From positions 14,386,501-14,450,500 of the forward strand of contig JAIVEN010000012.1 of assembly GCA_026686845.1 (NCBI GenBank): 64,000 nt of DNA, in the 5' to 3' direction. How positions within the stretch are numbered: the first letter of the stretch is position 1; each line of letters opens with the position of its first letter. The stretch comes from Adenanthera pavonina. Its lineage: Eukaryota > Streptophyta > Magnoliopsida > Fabales > Fabaceae. The notes beneath the pieces are model-generated. The model was not told the DNA's origin. It searched no databases and saw only the letters and a list, made by a program, of their open reading frames with translations. Positions 11,116 to 22,667 of the stretch are shown in pieces. The position numbers were made by a program, and so were the translations under genes.

Positions 11116-13340
11116 ATGGCAAGAGTTAAGAATCCGAAAGTTGGAAAAGGGGAGTCATGACCAAAGAGAGTAGTCAAATCTCAATACACCTCCAAGGAAG
11201 GTGAAACTCAGAAAAGGAAGGGTGAATGTAGCAAGGGAACTCCTTCCAAGAAACAAAAAATAACTCCCATGGTAGATTCGAAGAAAACGACTCCTACTCC
11301 CTTGAAGAAAGCTGTTGCTGCCACTTCTATTCCTTTTGTTTCTTCTTCCTCCTCTAGTACTGAGTTTGGAGAAAACGAGTTGACCACGTAGCCATTGTGG
11401 AGCAATGCTTATATTTTGGGAGAATATACTATCAAGTTTGTTAGTAAAATGGTAATTAAGCCTCACTGTGTAAATATAGAAGAATTCCTTATTTCTAACA
11501 ATTTTGATGTTGGGTTTCAAATGTTAAGATACAAAAACTTGTTAGAAATTATAGAAAGATATGATGATGAAGTTGTTAAGACTTGGTATACTGCCCTAGG
11601 TATAATAGGAAGAAGGAAAAATGGGAAGTAAATCTGAGGTCTAGAACAATCTGGTTGACTGTTGAGACCTTTAATGAGGTGTTGGAAATCCCTGGGTAAG
11701 AAGAGCTGAAGATTGACATCACCACCTCAAAATTCATGGATGAGGATGAAGCTGCAAATGAGGAAGGTGGTGCTTTCTTAAACTACAAAGAGAGTACAGT
11801 GCTAAATACCTTGTTTGGAAGGAGTAAAAATAGACCTCCTCTGAGTTTGCTGAGGCCTACTGATCTCAGTGCCCAAGTCAGAATCTTATACTACATTGTG
11901 TCTAGGATTATATTCAACAAAGGGGGAAGTTTTAATCTAATCACAAGGGCTGAAGCATATGTGATGACTGCTATTATGTGTGGGAAGCTGTTAAACATAA
12001 GACATATCATCCTTCAATGCATGATTAAAGCTAGAGATTAGAGGAGAGATTTCACTTTGCCTTATGCCTTAATCATCTCTAAAATTCTTCAGTATGCCAG
12101 GATTCAACACTTGGAGAAAGGAAAAGACATGCCTATTGAAGTGTTTAAAGAAGAAGAATTGCAAAGGATCAGCATTGAAAGGAAGGATGGCAGATGGATT
12201 AGAAAAGGAGCTGGGAAGTTAGAAGATATGTTCTTTGAGGAAGGTAGCTCACATTAGCAAGCAAGAACTTTTGAGGCTGCTCCATCCTCACAGTCCACAC
12301 CCTAGCCTTCTCAGCCTATTTCTCCTTCATCTCAGCCTCCTTAGACACATGTGCCATCTACTCCTTTTACTTGGGCTAAGCCAACAAAGATCACTGAGTT
12401 GTATAACAGCCTGTCTACACTTATGCTGAGCATCAAAGATGAGCAAAATACTAAGTTTGCTCATATGCAAGATCAGATTTTTTAGTTGGCAAAGAATATG
12501 AAAGTGGTTGTTGATGCTTATAAGGACATTAGGAGTGTCATTCCCTCCATATCAGCTCCACCTCAGCCAGGATTTTCTGGGCCTATCAGGTCCCCTACTC
12601 CTAAACCTCCGAATCCATTTGAGCTAGCCTTCTTTGAACCAGATGATGATGTATATACTACTGAGGTTGTTGGCACTTTGGCCACTCCGTAGGCCTCTAA
12701 TAATGAGGCAAGCCCTGGTCCACCCTTAGACTATGGCATGGAGGAAAAGGCTCCTCAAGAAGCAAGCTTCCATGAACCTATTGTTGAAGATGCTCAAGAT
12801 TCAATTCTTTCTACTCAAGAATTTGAACAAATGGAGAAACATATAACAGCCATAACTACTGCACCAATTATTCAAACTGCTTTGAATGAGGAGAAAAGCC
12901 TTGTACTGTATGTGGATCATGCAGCTATTACACATGATGCTATTATGCTAGCTTTAAAACAAAGGCTTGATGAGATGTTCCCTCCTCTTGCCCCACAACT
13001 CTTATCTCCTCAATATGCCATGGCCTTTGCACGAAGGGTCAGATTTGCCAATCTTCAAAAAGAAGTTTAGGAAATAATTGAAGATGCTGAGGATGATCTG
13101 CCTATAACATCACCTCCTATGCCTCTTCCTAAACTTAATCCTGATTTGCCTTTTGTCCCTATACCTCTTCGTGCTATTCCTGTCTCCCAGATTCCTCCTT
13201 CTGCTATACACACTCATGTTCTTGATGATGTCAAAAAGAGGGAGAAGACATCTGAGTAAACAGGGAAGTCAACTAGGAAGACTGCTACAGAACCATCTGG
13301 CAAGACCTATAGCAAGAAATCTAAGACCAAGAAGGATTGA
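11116..13340 (+). pseudogene. Third reading frame of the Sirevirus (env position; putative plant transposon protein-like)
   Basis: A frame of roughly 740 codons, readable from ATG at 11116 (MARVKNPKVGKGES) to TGA at 13338 with stops and small shifts. The N-terminal ~90 codons are Lys/Ser-rich (KKQK, KKTTPTPLKK). The central part, about 11395-12230, has a compact helical pattern with LGI, LRPTDLSAQVRILYYIVSR and RAEAYVMTAIMCGK. This resembles the uncharacterised domain called putative plant transposon protein in plant genomes (family recognised from memory, not searched). A Pro-rich stretch follows (12540-12640), then an acidic region, then a basic tail ending SKKSKTKKD. The frame sits where Sireviruses carry an env-like gene, but no convincing signal peptide or membrane segment is visible. 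Many stops are TAG or TAA where CAG or CAA would fit. Confidence 0.65.
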
Positions 13341-13599
13341 TTAGATCCTAGGATTGACTGGATTTTCTTGTATTATTTTTGTTTGCTATATCTCTTGTAA
13401 TGATGTATCTATCTTGTTTTGAAATCTTGTGTTTGCAATGTCATATCTTTGAATTGAAACTTTGAATGAATTAATGACATTCTCTATTTTCGTATTGATC
13501 TGTTGTATATGCTACACTTATCTACAAATTTTAATGTATATGTTGAGGGGCATCTCTTTGAAGCAAACCCAAGTACTAATCCAATTTTGTCATCATCAA
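13341..13599 (+). other. Copia 3' untranslated region
   Basis: Short AT-rich stretch between the third reading frame and the polypurine tract. It contains no coding signal; near its end it reads tttgtcatcatcaaaaaggggg, the phrase that leads into the polypurine tract of many plant Sireviruses. Confidence 0.6.
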
Positions 13600-13611
13600 A
13601 AAGGGGGAGAA
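13600..13611 (+). other. Copia polypurine tract
   Basis: aaagggggagaa immediately before the 3' LTR start (tgtagaatcaag). This is the plus-strand primer site of the copia element. Confidence 0.9.
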
Positions 13612-15228
13612 TGTAGAATCAAGTATTTTTTATGATTCCAAACAACTTAGAGCTTGGAAGAAAGATATCAAAGGTGTACAAAAGATCTCAAGTGAAGAAA
13701 TCCAAGAAAAATGCGTATAAGATTAGTTGTAGGATTTCTTACTATATTTACATGAGTAAAAGGTTTTGATCTTTCACCCAAATATTTTCAAAATGTGTTT
13801 TTCAAACAATCCTATTTTAACTTACGATATATTTGAAAAATACTCACTAAGAGACAAATTTTGAACTATTAAACTTCATATGTTACCTTGAAAATTCAAA
13901 CTTTGAAGGCTGAAATTCGAACCTACAAAGATGTTGCCTTTGACAGATGAATGTTAGACTATTAAAATTCGAACTTCGGGCAAAGAAAACTTGGGAAAAA
14001 TGAAAAATTTGTCTAAAGCCATGTCAAAGTTCATCTAAAAGTAAAGTTTAGAAAAAGTTCCAAGTCAGTCATCTGACAGAGAAACTTTGACTTTGAAATT
14101 CAAATTTTGGGTAAAACACAAGTTGTGAAAAATGAAAAATTCATCTGAAGATATGACAAAGTTCATCTGAAAGTGAAGTTTAAAAGAGTTCCAAGTTAGC
14201 CCTCTGATAGACAAACTTTGGTCTTTAGAAAATTGAACTTTGAAATAAGTCTAAAAGAAGTCTCTCTGACAGACGAACTTTGGTCTTTGAAAATTTGAAT
14301 TTCAAAATGAAGAGCTTTTGCCATATTGAGTTGCTCACTAACAGACGAATTTTGGGTGCCAAAATTCAAACTCCGAAGGCACTGTAGCAATATGAAACAA
14401 ATGTTCACACTTATCAGAAGAACTTTAAAATTAAAAATTGTTGTGTTCCAACATGGGAAATATTTGTCAAAGATGAAAATTCAAATTTTACCTTAGAACA
14501 GATGGACTTCAAAGTTCAATGTTAAAGTCTTTAACTTATGGTGTTTGTGAAATTCATCTGTTGACACCCCAAAATTTGATCTTCAGATGTCAGTTGCATT
14601 AAATGTGTGGGTGAACGGATAGTTTTACAGAGTAACTATTAAGTAACATCTCTAACGGTTAGATCTTGTCTCTAACGTATAGTTAAAACTTAAATCTATA
14701 AATAAAACTTCATTTGAAGGTATGGGTAACAATTATACATTGTATATATTGAAACCCTGCCAAATTCTTTACTCAAAGCCTTTTGTTCTCACACATTTCT
14801 TATTTTGTACTTCAACTGTCATATATACTCTAAATTAGAGAGTTCATTTGCTGTAAACAATCTTATCTTCATTTGGAAGAAAGATATTCTTGTGAGAGGA
14901 TTTCACAAGGGATTTGGGAAGCACTTAGATAGAGTGCAAAGAGAGAAACTACAAGCTCTTGGAATAGGGCATAGAGCTGTACTATGGCATTGCAAGGAGC
15001 CTGCCAAATTCTTGCAAGATAGTAGAAAATCTCAAGTAATGACCTGAGGATTGGACGTAGGTCAAGAGAAAGAGACTGAACCAAGATAAATATTTGTGTC
15101 TTCTTTTCCCTTACCTTGCTTTCTAATTTGTTATATTTTATACTCTATTTTTTTGTCACTCTTGCTTTCACTACTCTCTCACACTTTTACAGAAAATGTT
15201 CAATCTTCCCAATTCACCCCCTCTTGGG
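13612..15228 (+). repeat. Copia element 3' LTR, last ~22 bp missing
   Basis: Aligns with the 5' LTR at 1943-3520 from tgtagaatcaag to ttcaccccctcttggg, then breaks into gypsy gag sequence at about 15229 before the final ~22 bp that end in taaca. Scattered substitutions and small indels against the 5' LTR show that the insertion is old. Confidence 0.9.
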
Positions 15229-15439
15229 TTCTCTCAGGCTCCACATCATTCTCATTTTCATCATTATTACCCTATTTTGCATTCAGATCCACATACATAC
15301 TGGCCTCTTCATTCTCATCACCATACTCCTGTTGATTTATTTGCTCTTGTAACCTATTCAACGTCTCCCCCTGTGTATTCACCCTATCACTAAGGCCTAA
15401 CAACATCTCATGTATCTGCCTCATCAGGTTACTGTTACT
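15229..15439 (-). pseudogene. Family A gypsy gag fragment
   Basis: The minus strand matches the gag N-terminus of the plus-strand family A element (22690-22729 joined to 25270-25440): LMRQIHEML, then LNRLQEQINQQ, then an acidic stretch. It is a leftover of the minus-strand gypsy element whose LTRs are at 1-1095 and 16502-20230. It is sandwiched between the broken end of the copia 3' LTR and a truncated inverted copia LTR, so both edges are rearrangement points. Confidence 0.8.
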
Positions 15440-16501
15440 CTAACCATTGGAGAAGTTATCCAATGGTTACTCTGAAAAACTATCCGTTAACCAACCGCAT
15501 TTAATGCTTCTGACATATTGAAATTTGAATTTCGATTGGTCAACAGACGAATTTCGAAGGAACCGAAGGTTAAAGCTTCCAACGTTGAAATACTGAAGTT
15601 CGTCCGTTCATGAAGTGAAATTCGAATTTTGAAACTTAGAAAGTGTTTCTATGTTGTGAGATACAAATTTTCAAGAAAAAAGTTTTTCTGTTAAGTGTGA
15701 ATAGTATTTTTAATTTGCTACAGTACCCTCGAAATTTGAATTTTGGAACCCCAAAATTCGTTTGTTCGTAGCATGCTCAAGAAGCACAGTAGTTCATTTT
15801 CTTTCGAAATTTGAATTTTAAAAGAGTGAAGTTCGTCTGTCAGAGAGACCTCTTTTTAGACTTACTTCAACATTCGAATTTGTAAACACTGTCCTTCGTA
15901 TGTCATCATATCATTTCAACAGACTCATAACTTTAGCTTATGAAATTCAAATTTCCATGTTCAAAGTTCGTCTGTTAGTGAGCAATCTTTGAAACACAAT
16001 ATAATCTTGATTTCAGATGAACTTTAACATTGTTTCAGACGAATTTCTTCAGTTTTCATAAGTTTTATTTTGTCTGAAATTCGAATGTTCAAAACTCAAA
16101 TTTTTTCTGTTGCTCAACAGCTTCTTTCATACACTCATGAAAATTCAAATTTTGGAAAATAAAAATTCATCTGTCAGAGAAGCATCTCTTATGAAATTCG
16201 AATTTCCAAAGCCAAAGTTCGTATTTCCAATATGACAGTTCAATGTAAACTTTTCAAACGTCATCTGTTGGTGGGTATTTTTCAAATATTTCATGATTTA
16301 ACATAGAATCAAGTTTTTAAAACATCTTTTCATCAAATCAAAGTCTTTTACCCATATTTAAAACATAACTAATGATCCTACAACAAATCCTGCACAGATT
16401 ACTCAGAACTTCTTCACTTGAAACATTTTGAACTCCTTTGATATCTTCATTCCAAGCTCTTTGAATGTTGGTTTGGAATTATCAAAACTCTAGATTCAAC
16501 A
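15440..16501 (-). repeat. Truncated copia LTR, inverted
   Basis: On the minus strand it starts tgttgaatctag at 16501 and follows the copia LTR for about 1060 bp, through the acagacgaa and aaattcgaa phrase region. It stops at the block equivalent to ggataacttctccaacgg (18241-18259 in the complete copy). The last ~600 bp of the LTR are missing, and the sequence continues into gypsy gag at 15439. It is a deletion relic, not a simple solo LTR. Confidence 0.88.
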
Positions 16502-19500
16502 AAACCTCCTTTAATTGCCATCAAAGGAAAATGGACACATATGGATCATTTAGACAGGTCATAAATGACTTAACCAACTTGTCTAAAGAGGTTTCATCTC
16601 AAAGTAACCACTCCTTTGAGATCTGACCCCTTGAACCTTAATTGACATAATGGGCTAAATGCCCTAAAGTACACCAACAAGGTCCAATTCCACCTCTGGG
16701 CTCACTTACACAACCATACTGACTTCTCAACACTTTGAACCAAACATGTATCATAAAACCTCACGTTATAACATGCTCATAACATGCCAAACCATTCCAT
16801 ATCAATAACATATAACATCATTATAGCCATCCAATTTCTAAAGGCAATTATAAACACTGTATCCTACTTGGCACAATACATAGACCATACACACATACAC
16901 TACATGGACTTGATATTCCCCTATTCGGTACCCTACTCCCTTGTCTCCTATGGACTAATGCCAGAACCTTCACCTGAGATGTTAGTTCATGGGAAATAGG
17001 GTGTGAGGTAATGTCTCAGTAACTAAGGACAACCACACGCATATATATATAACTCATACAATAATATAATGAATGCAATATGAAATGGAATGCATGTCTC
17101 CCTCGCATATAGCTAGAACCACAAGATATCATCATAAAAGGACTTTTCGTATAGGTAATTCTCTTCCAATAGTTGGTGAAGATTGTTGAATCAAGAGTTT
17201 TGATGATTCCAAACCAACACTCAAGAGCTCAGATTGAAGATATCAAAGGAGATCAAAGTTGTTTCGAGTGAAGATTTTCTGAGTTTTTGCTATTAGATCT
17301 TTTGTAGGATCTTTAGTTTTAGTTGTGATTGGGTAAAAGATTTTGATTTGAGAAAAAAATGTTTTCAAACCTTGATTTTGTGTTAAATCTTAACTTAGTT
17401 GAAAAACACCCATAAATAGACGAAGTTTGAAAGTTTAAGCTTAACTGTCAAGTTGGAAATTCGAACTTTGCCTTAGGAAATTCGAATTTCGAGCTAAAAC
17501 TGAATCAGTCTGAACAGATGGCTCTCTGTCAGATGAATTTTGATTGTTCAACATTCAAATTTTCATCTAAGTCTGGGAGAAGTTTCCTTGAAACAGACGA
17601 ACTTTGGTTCTTCAAAATTTGAATTTCAGACAAAACAAAATTTGAGAAAATAGAAGAAATTCGTCTGAAACTGTGTTAAAGTTCATCTGAGATCAAGAAT
17701 GATTTAAGTTTCAAAACTGCTCTCTGATAGAAGAACCTTGAACATCAAAATTCAAATTTTAGAAGCTAAGTTCTTGAGTCTGTTAAAGTGAAACGTTGAC
17801 ATACGAATGATGTGAACTTGCAATATTCGAATGATAAAGTTAGTCTGAAAAGAGTCTCTCTGACATATGAACTTCACTCTTCAACATTCGAATTTTGAAA
17901 AAAATGAACTATTGTGCCTCTTTTTCACGTACTGGGAACAGACGAATTTTGGGCTTCCAAAATTCGAATTTCGAGTGTACTGTAGCAAATTGAAAACACT
18001 GTTCACACTTAACCGAAAAACTTTCTTCTTGAAAATTCGTATGTCACATTGTGAAAATGTTCTACAAGTTTCAAAATTCGAATTTCACTTCATGAACAGA
18101 CGAACTTCGTGCTGTAACGTTGAAAGCTCTAACCTTCGGTTCCTTCGAAATTCGTCTGTTGAACAACCAAAATTCGAATTTCAATATGTCAGAAGCATTA
18201 AATGCGGTTGGTTAACGGATAGTTTTTCAGAGTAACCGTTGGATAACTTCTCCAACGGATAGATTAAAGTCTCTAACGGACATTTGAGACCTAAATCTAT
18301 AAATACAACAACATTTGAAGTTGTGGGTAAAAAAAAAATCTAACTTGTATATAACAAATTTCTGTCAAAACTTCTTCTCAAGAGCTTTTACCCTCTCAAC
18401 TTCAATATTTGTACTTAAACCTTCAAATCTACTCTATTCAGGAGAGTTATTTCTTTATAAACAATCTGTTATTCATCTGGAATATAGATTTGCTTGTGAG
18501 GGGAAATCACAAGGGGATTGGGAAGCACATTGTGAGAGTGCTTAGAGTGTTTGAGAGAGCTCCAGAAATAGAGCATACTCATGTACTGTGGCATTAGCAA
18601 GAAGCCCGTTGAATTCTTGCTGTATAGTGGATAAATCTCAAGAGTTGTCTTGGGGACTGGAAGTAGGTCAAGTGGATAGACCGAACCAGAATAAATCACT
18701 GAGTTTTCTTCTCCTTATCCTTACTTTTCAGCTTGCTCTGTTTTATAAGTTGCCTTCATTACACTGTGCTATCTTTATTCATTTCAGTTTGTGCAGAAAA
18801 ATTTAAATCTTCCCAATTCACCCCCCCTCTTGGGAAGTCAGCCTTGCTAACAAAGATTGATACCAGGATATCACCAAGCTCATCTCCCACTAGTGCACCC
18901 GGCCAAAGGTAATACTAATGTTCAAATTGTGGCCCTACTTCTCCTTTCCCACCACAAATTGGCAGCAATTTAAGGAAGGTGTAGTCCGTTGCTTGTCTTT
19001 CCCTCCTGGCCATAGGAGGCGATTTAGCCACATGTATCCCATCCCTATCCTCCTTTATCATATATCATATCATATCATCATCATCACCTGATGCACCATA
19101 TATCTCACAATGTCATGTGGTGATGTTCATGTCATGTCATCATATAATCATCATCATCATCGTGATCTCAATGTCATGCTATGTATCATGTAATGTCACA
19201 TCATCATCATGTATAATTATTATCCAAATCGTTATCATAAGCATCATCCCCTATATACTTCTAGCCATGTGTATACCACGAAATATACAAAAACCATACA
19301 CACACATAATTTATATTGTGGTATGAACGGAAATATGCATATATACACATATATGCTCACATATAATACAAACAATACAAACTCCTGGTTACCTTAGTTT
19401 GTCAATATCACACACATGCGATTCCACAAGCTTCTTGGGATGTCCAACACAACTCATACCTCTTTCAGTCAACCAAACAATCACTACAATATTATAAAAC

Positions 19501-20230
19501 CTTAATTAACACATAATCTAAATATCCAAATTCCACAATTCAACCAATTTGGCATAACCCATGGTTCCAACATCATTTCCATACATCATTGAGCTCCTAA
19601 AACTCATACAAACCCAATCCAACCACACTCATCTCAGATTCCATAGTGTTTTTAATAATTTGAACCTAGGGTAAAGCTTAAATCATGCATACTCCTTCTA
19701 AAACTCATACCCAAGCCTCATATACACCAAGTCACACTCCATTAATCCTATATCATCCATTTTAATTAGTGAGATTCGGCCACAACCAAAAATCCCAACA
19801 TATAATCGAAAACTGCAAACTCAAAACCAAAGAAAATGGAGAACGAGGATTAGAGAACACTTACCAATGATTTAGCAAGGTCCAAGGGGTTAGAAATCAC
19901 ATGCCAAGGCCAAAAATTTGAAGCCTTAACGTTGCTTCTTTGTCACTCCCTTTGTTCTCTCTTTTTCTTTCTCATTCGACCAATTGAAATGATTCTCATT
20001 TAAATAAAAATCCCAATCCCCACTGCGGTGCCAATAAGCTAGCTACGACATGGAGCTTCTTAGCTTGGAAAATATCTTCAAAATTCTAGCTCTCTCATCA
20101 TGGCATGGAGCTCCTCTTTCTCCACTTTGATTCTTTCCTCCATCCTAGCCCTTTCGGTACTATACACAGCACCACATACACTTGGTTAACTAGATACCAA
20201 ATTAGGGACAATGTGATGAGTGTTGTTACA
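16502..20230 (-). repeat. Family A gypsy 5' LTR (minus strand), interrupted by a copia solo LTR
   Basis: Two pieces, 16502-17183 and 18853-20230, read continuously on the minus strand once the solo LTR between them is removed: ...ttggtgaagat joins tgataccaggatatcacc, matching 59640-59672. The minus-strand start is tgtaacaacactcatc at 20230. Internal landmarks are the ATG-type microsatellite (about 19070-19210) and the inverted repeat at about 19271-19322. The 3' end of the LTR is cut by the truncated copia LTR at 16501. Confidence 0.9.
17184..18852 (+). mobile_element. Copia solo LTR inside the gypsy LTR
   Basis: Complete LTR from tgttgaatcaagag to gccttgctaaca, flanked by the perfect 5-bp duplication aagat (17179-17183 and 18853-18857). 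No primer binding site follows. It carries four perfect copies of the palindrome aaattcgaattt (from 17478, 17960, 18074 and 18170). A TATA-like ctataaatac occurs at about 18296-18305. It appears to be the least decayed copia LTR here. Confidence 0.93.
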
Positions 20231-21103
20231 TTAAGATGATGAAAATGATCATTTGAGAAGATTTTAAGAGAGAGAAAATGGCAAACTATTTTGCCAACTG
20301 AGTATATTTGATCTCATAACTTATGTTGAAGAAAACGTGAAGGCCCATGACATATTGTTCAACCTAATAGAGTCCAAGTAATAGTTGGAATGATATATGT
20401 CTTATTAATTGTATATATCTTATCGATGCATGGAAATATTTTTTTATACGAGGCAAAATCCACTTCATTGATTTTTATGTTTTAAAGGGATTAATCTTTA
20501 GTTATTGGTCTAGATGCCTTTAGTACTCACCAAAAAATATATCTTAATAATGTGAGTTATGTTTTTGTTATGACCTCATGCAAAGCCTTGCTCTATTTAT
20601 GTAATCCTAAATGTACTGATACAAACACATCAACACAAAGTCCCATTTCCTCTCAAATTATCTGATAAATGTTCCTATAAATGTTTGTTAAACTATAAGG
20701 TTTCTCATGGTCATATTATATGACTCATAAACTCTAAAAAACATACTCACTATATATCTATTAGACATATATATAATATAAATTACAATGATATCTAAAA
20801 CTGAATCTTTCGAAAATCATGATATTTAATGGCAGTTTTCCAAAATTACTATTAAATAGTAATGAAAAACTATAATATGGTATATGTGTGTGTGTATTCA
20901 AACTTCATACGAAGTAAATGCTTCACACACCTCACATGAAATTAGTAATGGTGTAAAATAGTAAGAAATAGAGTGACACAAAGAAATGAAAGCATATGGT
21001 GCCCAATTCATCTCAATACTCTTTATTATTTTTTCTTTGTACTTTCTTAGAACATATTATGTACTAATTTATTTACTGCAAAGACCTCGAACTCCATGAG
21101 AAG
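20231..21103 (-). other. Host DNA: downstream flank of the broken BAHD copy
   Basis: No gene is seen. The right part (about 20880-21103) matches the region just downstream of the intact BAHD gene (about 53640-53854). Shared phrases include aaatgcttcaca, agaaatga..gtatatgg and atttattcactgca-like text. The part near 20770-20850 resembles 52400-52480 (attacaatgatatct, aaatcatgatatt). The last five bases, agaag, are the left target duplication of the gypsy nest. The rest (20231-20760) is AT-rich with no recognised feature. Confidence 0.7.
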
Positions 21104-22517
21104 TGTAACAACCCTCATTACATTATCTTTAACTTGGTCCCAAGCTAATCAAGTGTCTTTGACATTGTATGCAGCACCAGACGAAACAGGATGGAGGAAG
21201 AATCAATGTGAAGGAAAAAGAACTCTACGTCATGGCCAGAAGTAGGGCTGCTATGGTGAGAGCGAGCTCTAGAATGACATTTTCTGGCTAAAAGCAACGT
21301 CGCTGCTGCAGGCTTACCTAGGGTCACAGTGGGAATCAAGATTTTTGTTTAAATTAGACACATTTCAATCGGCCAAGAGCAAAGGAAAAGAAAGAAACAG
21401 AGGGAGTGATGTCCTAGAATCAGTCTTAATTAACTATTGGAAGGGAATTACCTATATGAAATATCTTGTTATGACAAAAGCTCATGGTTCTAGCTGTGTG
21501 CGAGAGAGACATGCATCCCATTTCATGTTACATTCATGAAATTGTATTGAGTTATATATGTATATATATGTGTGTGGTTATCCTCAGTTATTGAGATATT
21601 ATCTCACACTCCTTTCCCATGAACTAACATTTCAAGTGAAGGTTCTAGCACTAGTTTAGAGAAGGCAAGGGAGTAGCATACCGGACGTGGGAATATTAAG
21701 TCTGTGTAGTATTTGTTTTGTTTATGTATGTTGTGCTAAGTTAGATAGTATATTGTAATGCATATAAGGATTTTGAATGGTTGTAATGATATTGTTGTCG
21801 TTGGTATAATATGGATATGGTTTTATGATGTATTATAGTGGATGTGCGGTATTGGATGTTGGGGAGTTAGAATGATGGTTTGTGTGAGCTGAAAGGAGGA
21901 ATTAGGCCTTGTTAGTGTGTTTTGGGCCTATAGCCTACTTTGTCAATTGGGGTTCAAGGAGGTCAAATCTCAGAGGAGTGGTTCCTTTGAAGTGAAACCT
22001 CTTTGTACCTCTTTGTACAAGTTGGTTAAGTGGTTTATGACCTATTTGAATTGTCTCGAATGGTCAAATTGCCTTTGGACAATTGCGAGTTGTAAGTTAT
22101 GAGTTTTGGTCAAAAAGTGGCCAAAATGGTATCAGGTGTGAAAAATCTCCATACGGAGTTGGATTGAGATAGAATTGGTGTCTATTGATAGGTTGGGACA
22201 AGATTGACTTGTAGAAGTTGGAATCAGGTTAATCGAAGGTTGAAGCATAAAGTTATGCACGTTAGAAGTTTGCCCCAGAATTTGAAATTTGCTAGAATAA
22301 AAACCAGTATGAGGTGTCACGGTGCCAGAGAGACAGTGGGCATCAAAGCCATGGCAGTATTGTAGTGACCATGGCCCCAACCCAATTTCTGGCATCCCTT
22401 GGTTTTTCTTCCTCTGGTTTGATGTTTGGAAAGTAATTGTGAGATGTGTGGGTTGTGTTTGGTTGGATTTTGGAGTTTTCATTCAAGTCTAGAGGTGTAC
22501 GGGAGTAAGGTGTTACA
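21104..22517 (+). repeat. Family A gypsy 5' LTR with internal deletion
   Basis: Runs from tgtaacaaccctc to aaggtgttaca, with 7-bp terminal inverted repeats tgtaaca/tgttaca. Compared with the element's own 3' LTR, it jumps near 21405-21415 from the equivalent of about 29770-29820 to the equivalent of about 50915. It therefore lacks about 1 kb, including the microsatellite and inverted-repeat region. Confidence 0.92.
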
Positions 22518-22520
22518 TTT

Positions 22521-22532
22521 TGGTATTAGAGT
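22521..22532 (+). other. Gypsy primer binding site
   Basis: tggtattagagt, three bases after the 5' LTR, is tggtatcagagc (initiator Met-tRNA) with two changes, both C to T. Confidence 0.85.
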
Positions 22533-22667
22533 AATAGTTTTTGGCCATTGTTTCTGCTTGAAGTGATGCTTAGCACAACATTAAATACATAGACTTATAT
22601 ATAATCGTACTGCAATGCTAGTCCAAAACCATATAACTAAATGTGTTATTGCTTGTGTGTAGGAAGA

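Larger units (their letters stand above)
1943..15228 (+). mobile_element. Ty1/copia Sirevirus-type retrotransposon (degenerate), carrying a solo LTR
   Basis: A plus-strand copia element with 5' LTR (1943-3520), Met-tRNA primer site, gag (3618-5330), pol (5341-8470), a spacer, a further reading frame in the env position (11116-13340), a polypurine tract and a 3' LTR (13612-15228). The order protease, integrase, reverse transcriptase, RNase H is diagnostic of Ty1/copia. The long element, the gag with extra coiled and zinc regions, and the additional frame after pol fit the Sirevirus lineage. It was inserted into the integrase of the flanking gypsy element. The last ~22 bp of the 3' LTR and the right target duplication are gone. 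Removing the 1.65-kb solo LTR leaves about 11.6 kb, a typical size for this lineage. Confidence 0.88.

Noticed and set aside
15096..15393. Three overlapping Ser/His/Phe-rich plus-strand frames
   Set aside because: They cover the end of the copia LTR and the antisense of a gypsy gag fragment. The acidic gag linker gives Ser/Phe-rich text when read backwards.
20240..20600. Possible third BAHD promoter region
   Set aside because: Only one short phrase (tactcaccaaaaaatatatc) is clearly shared with the upstream region of the intact gene. Not enough to call a further copy.
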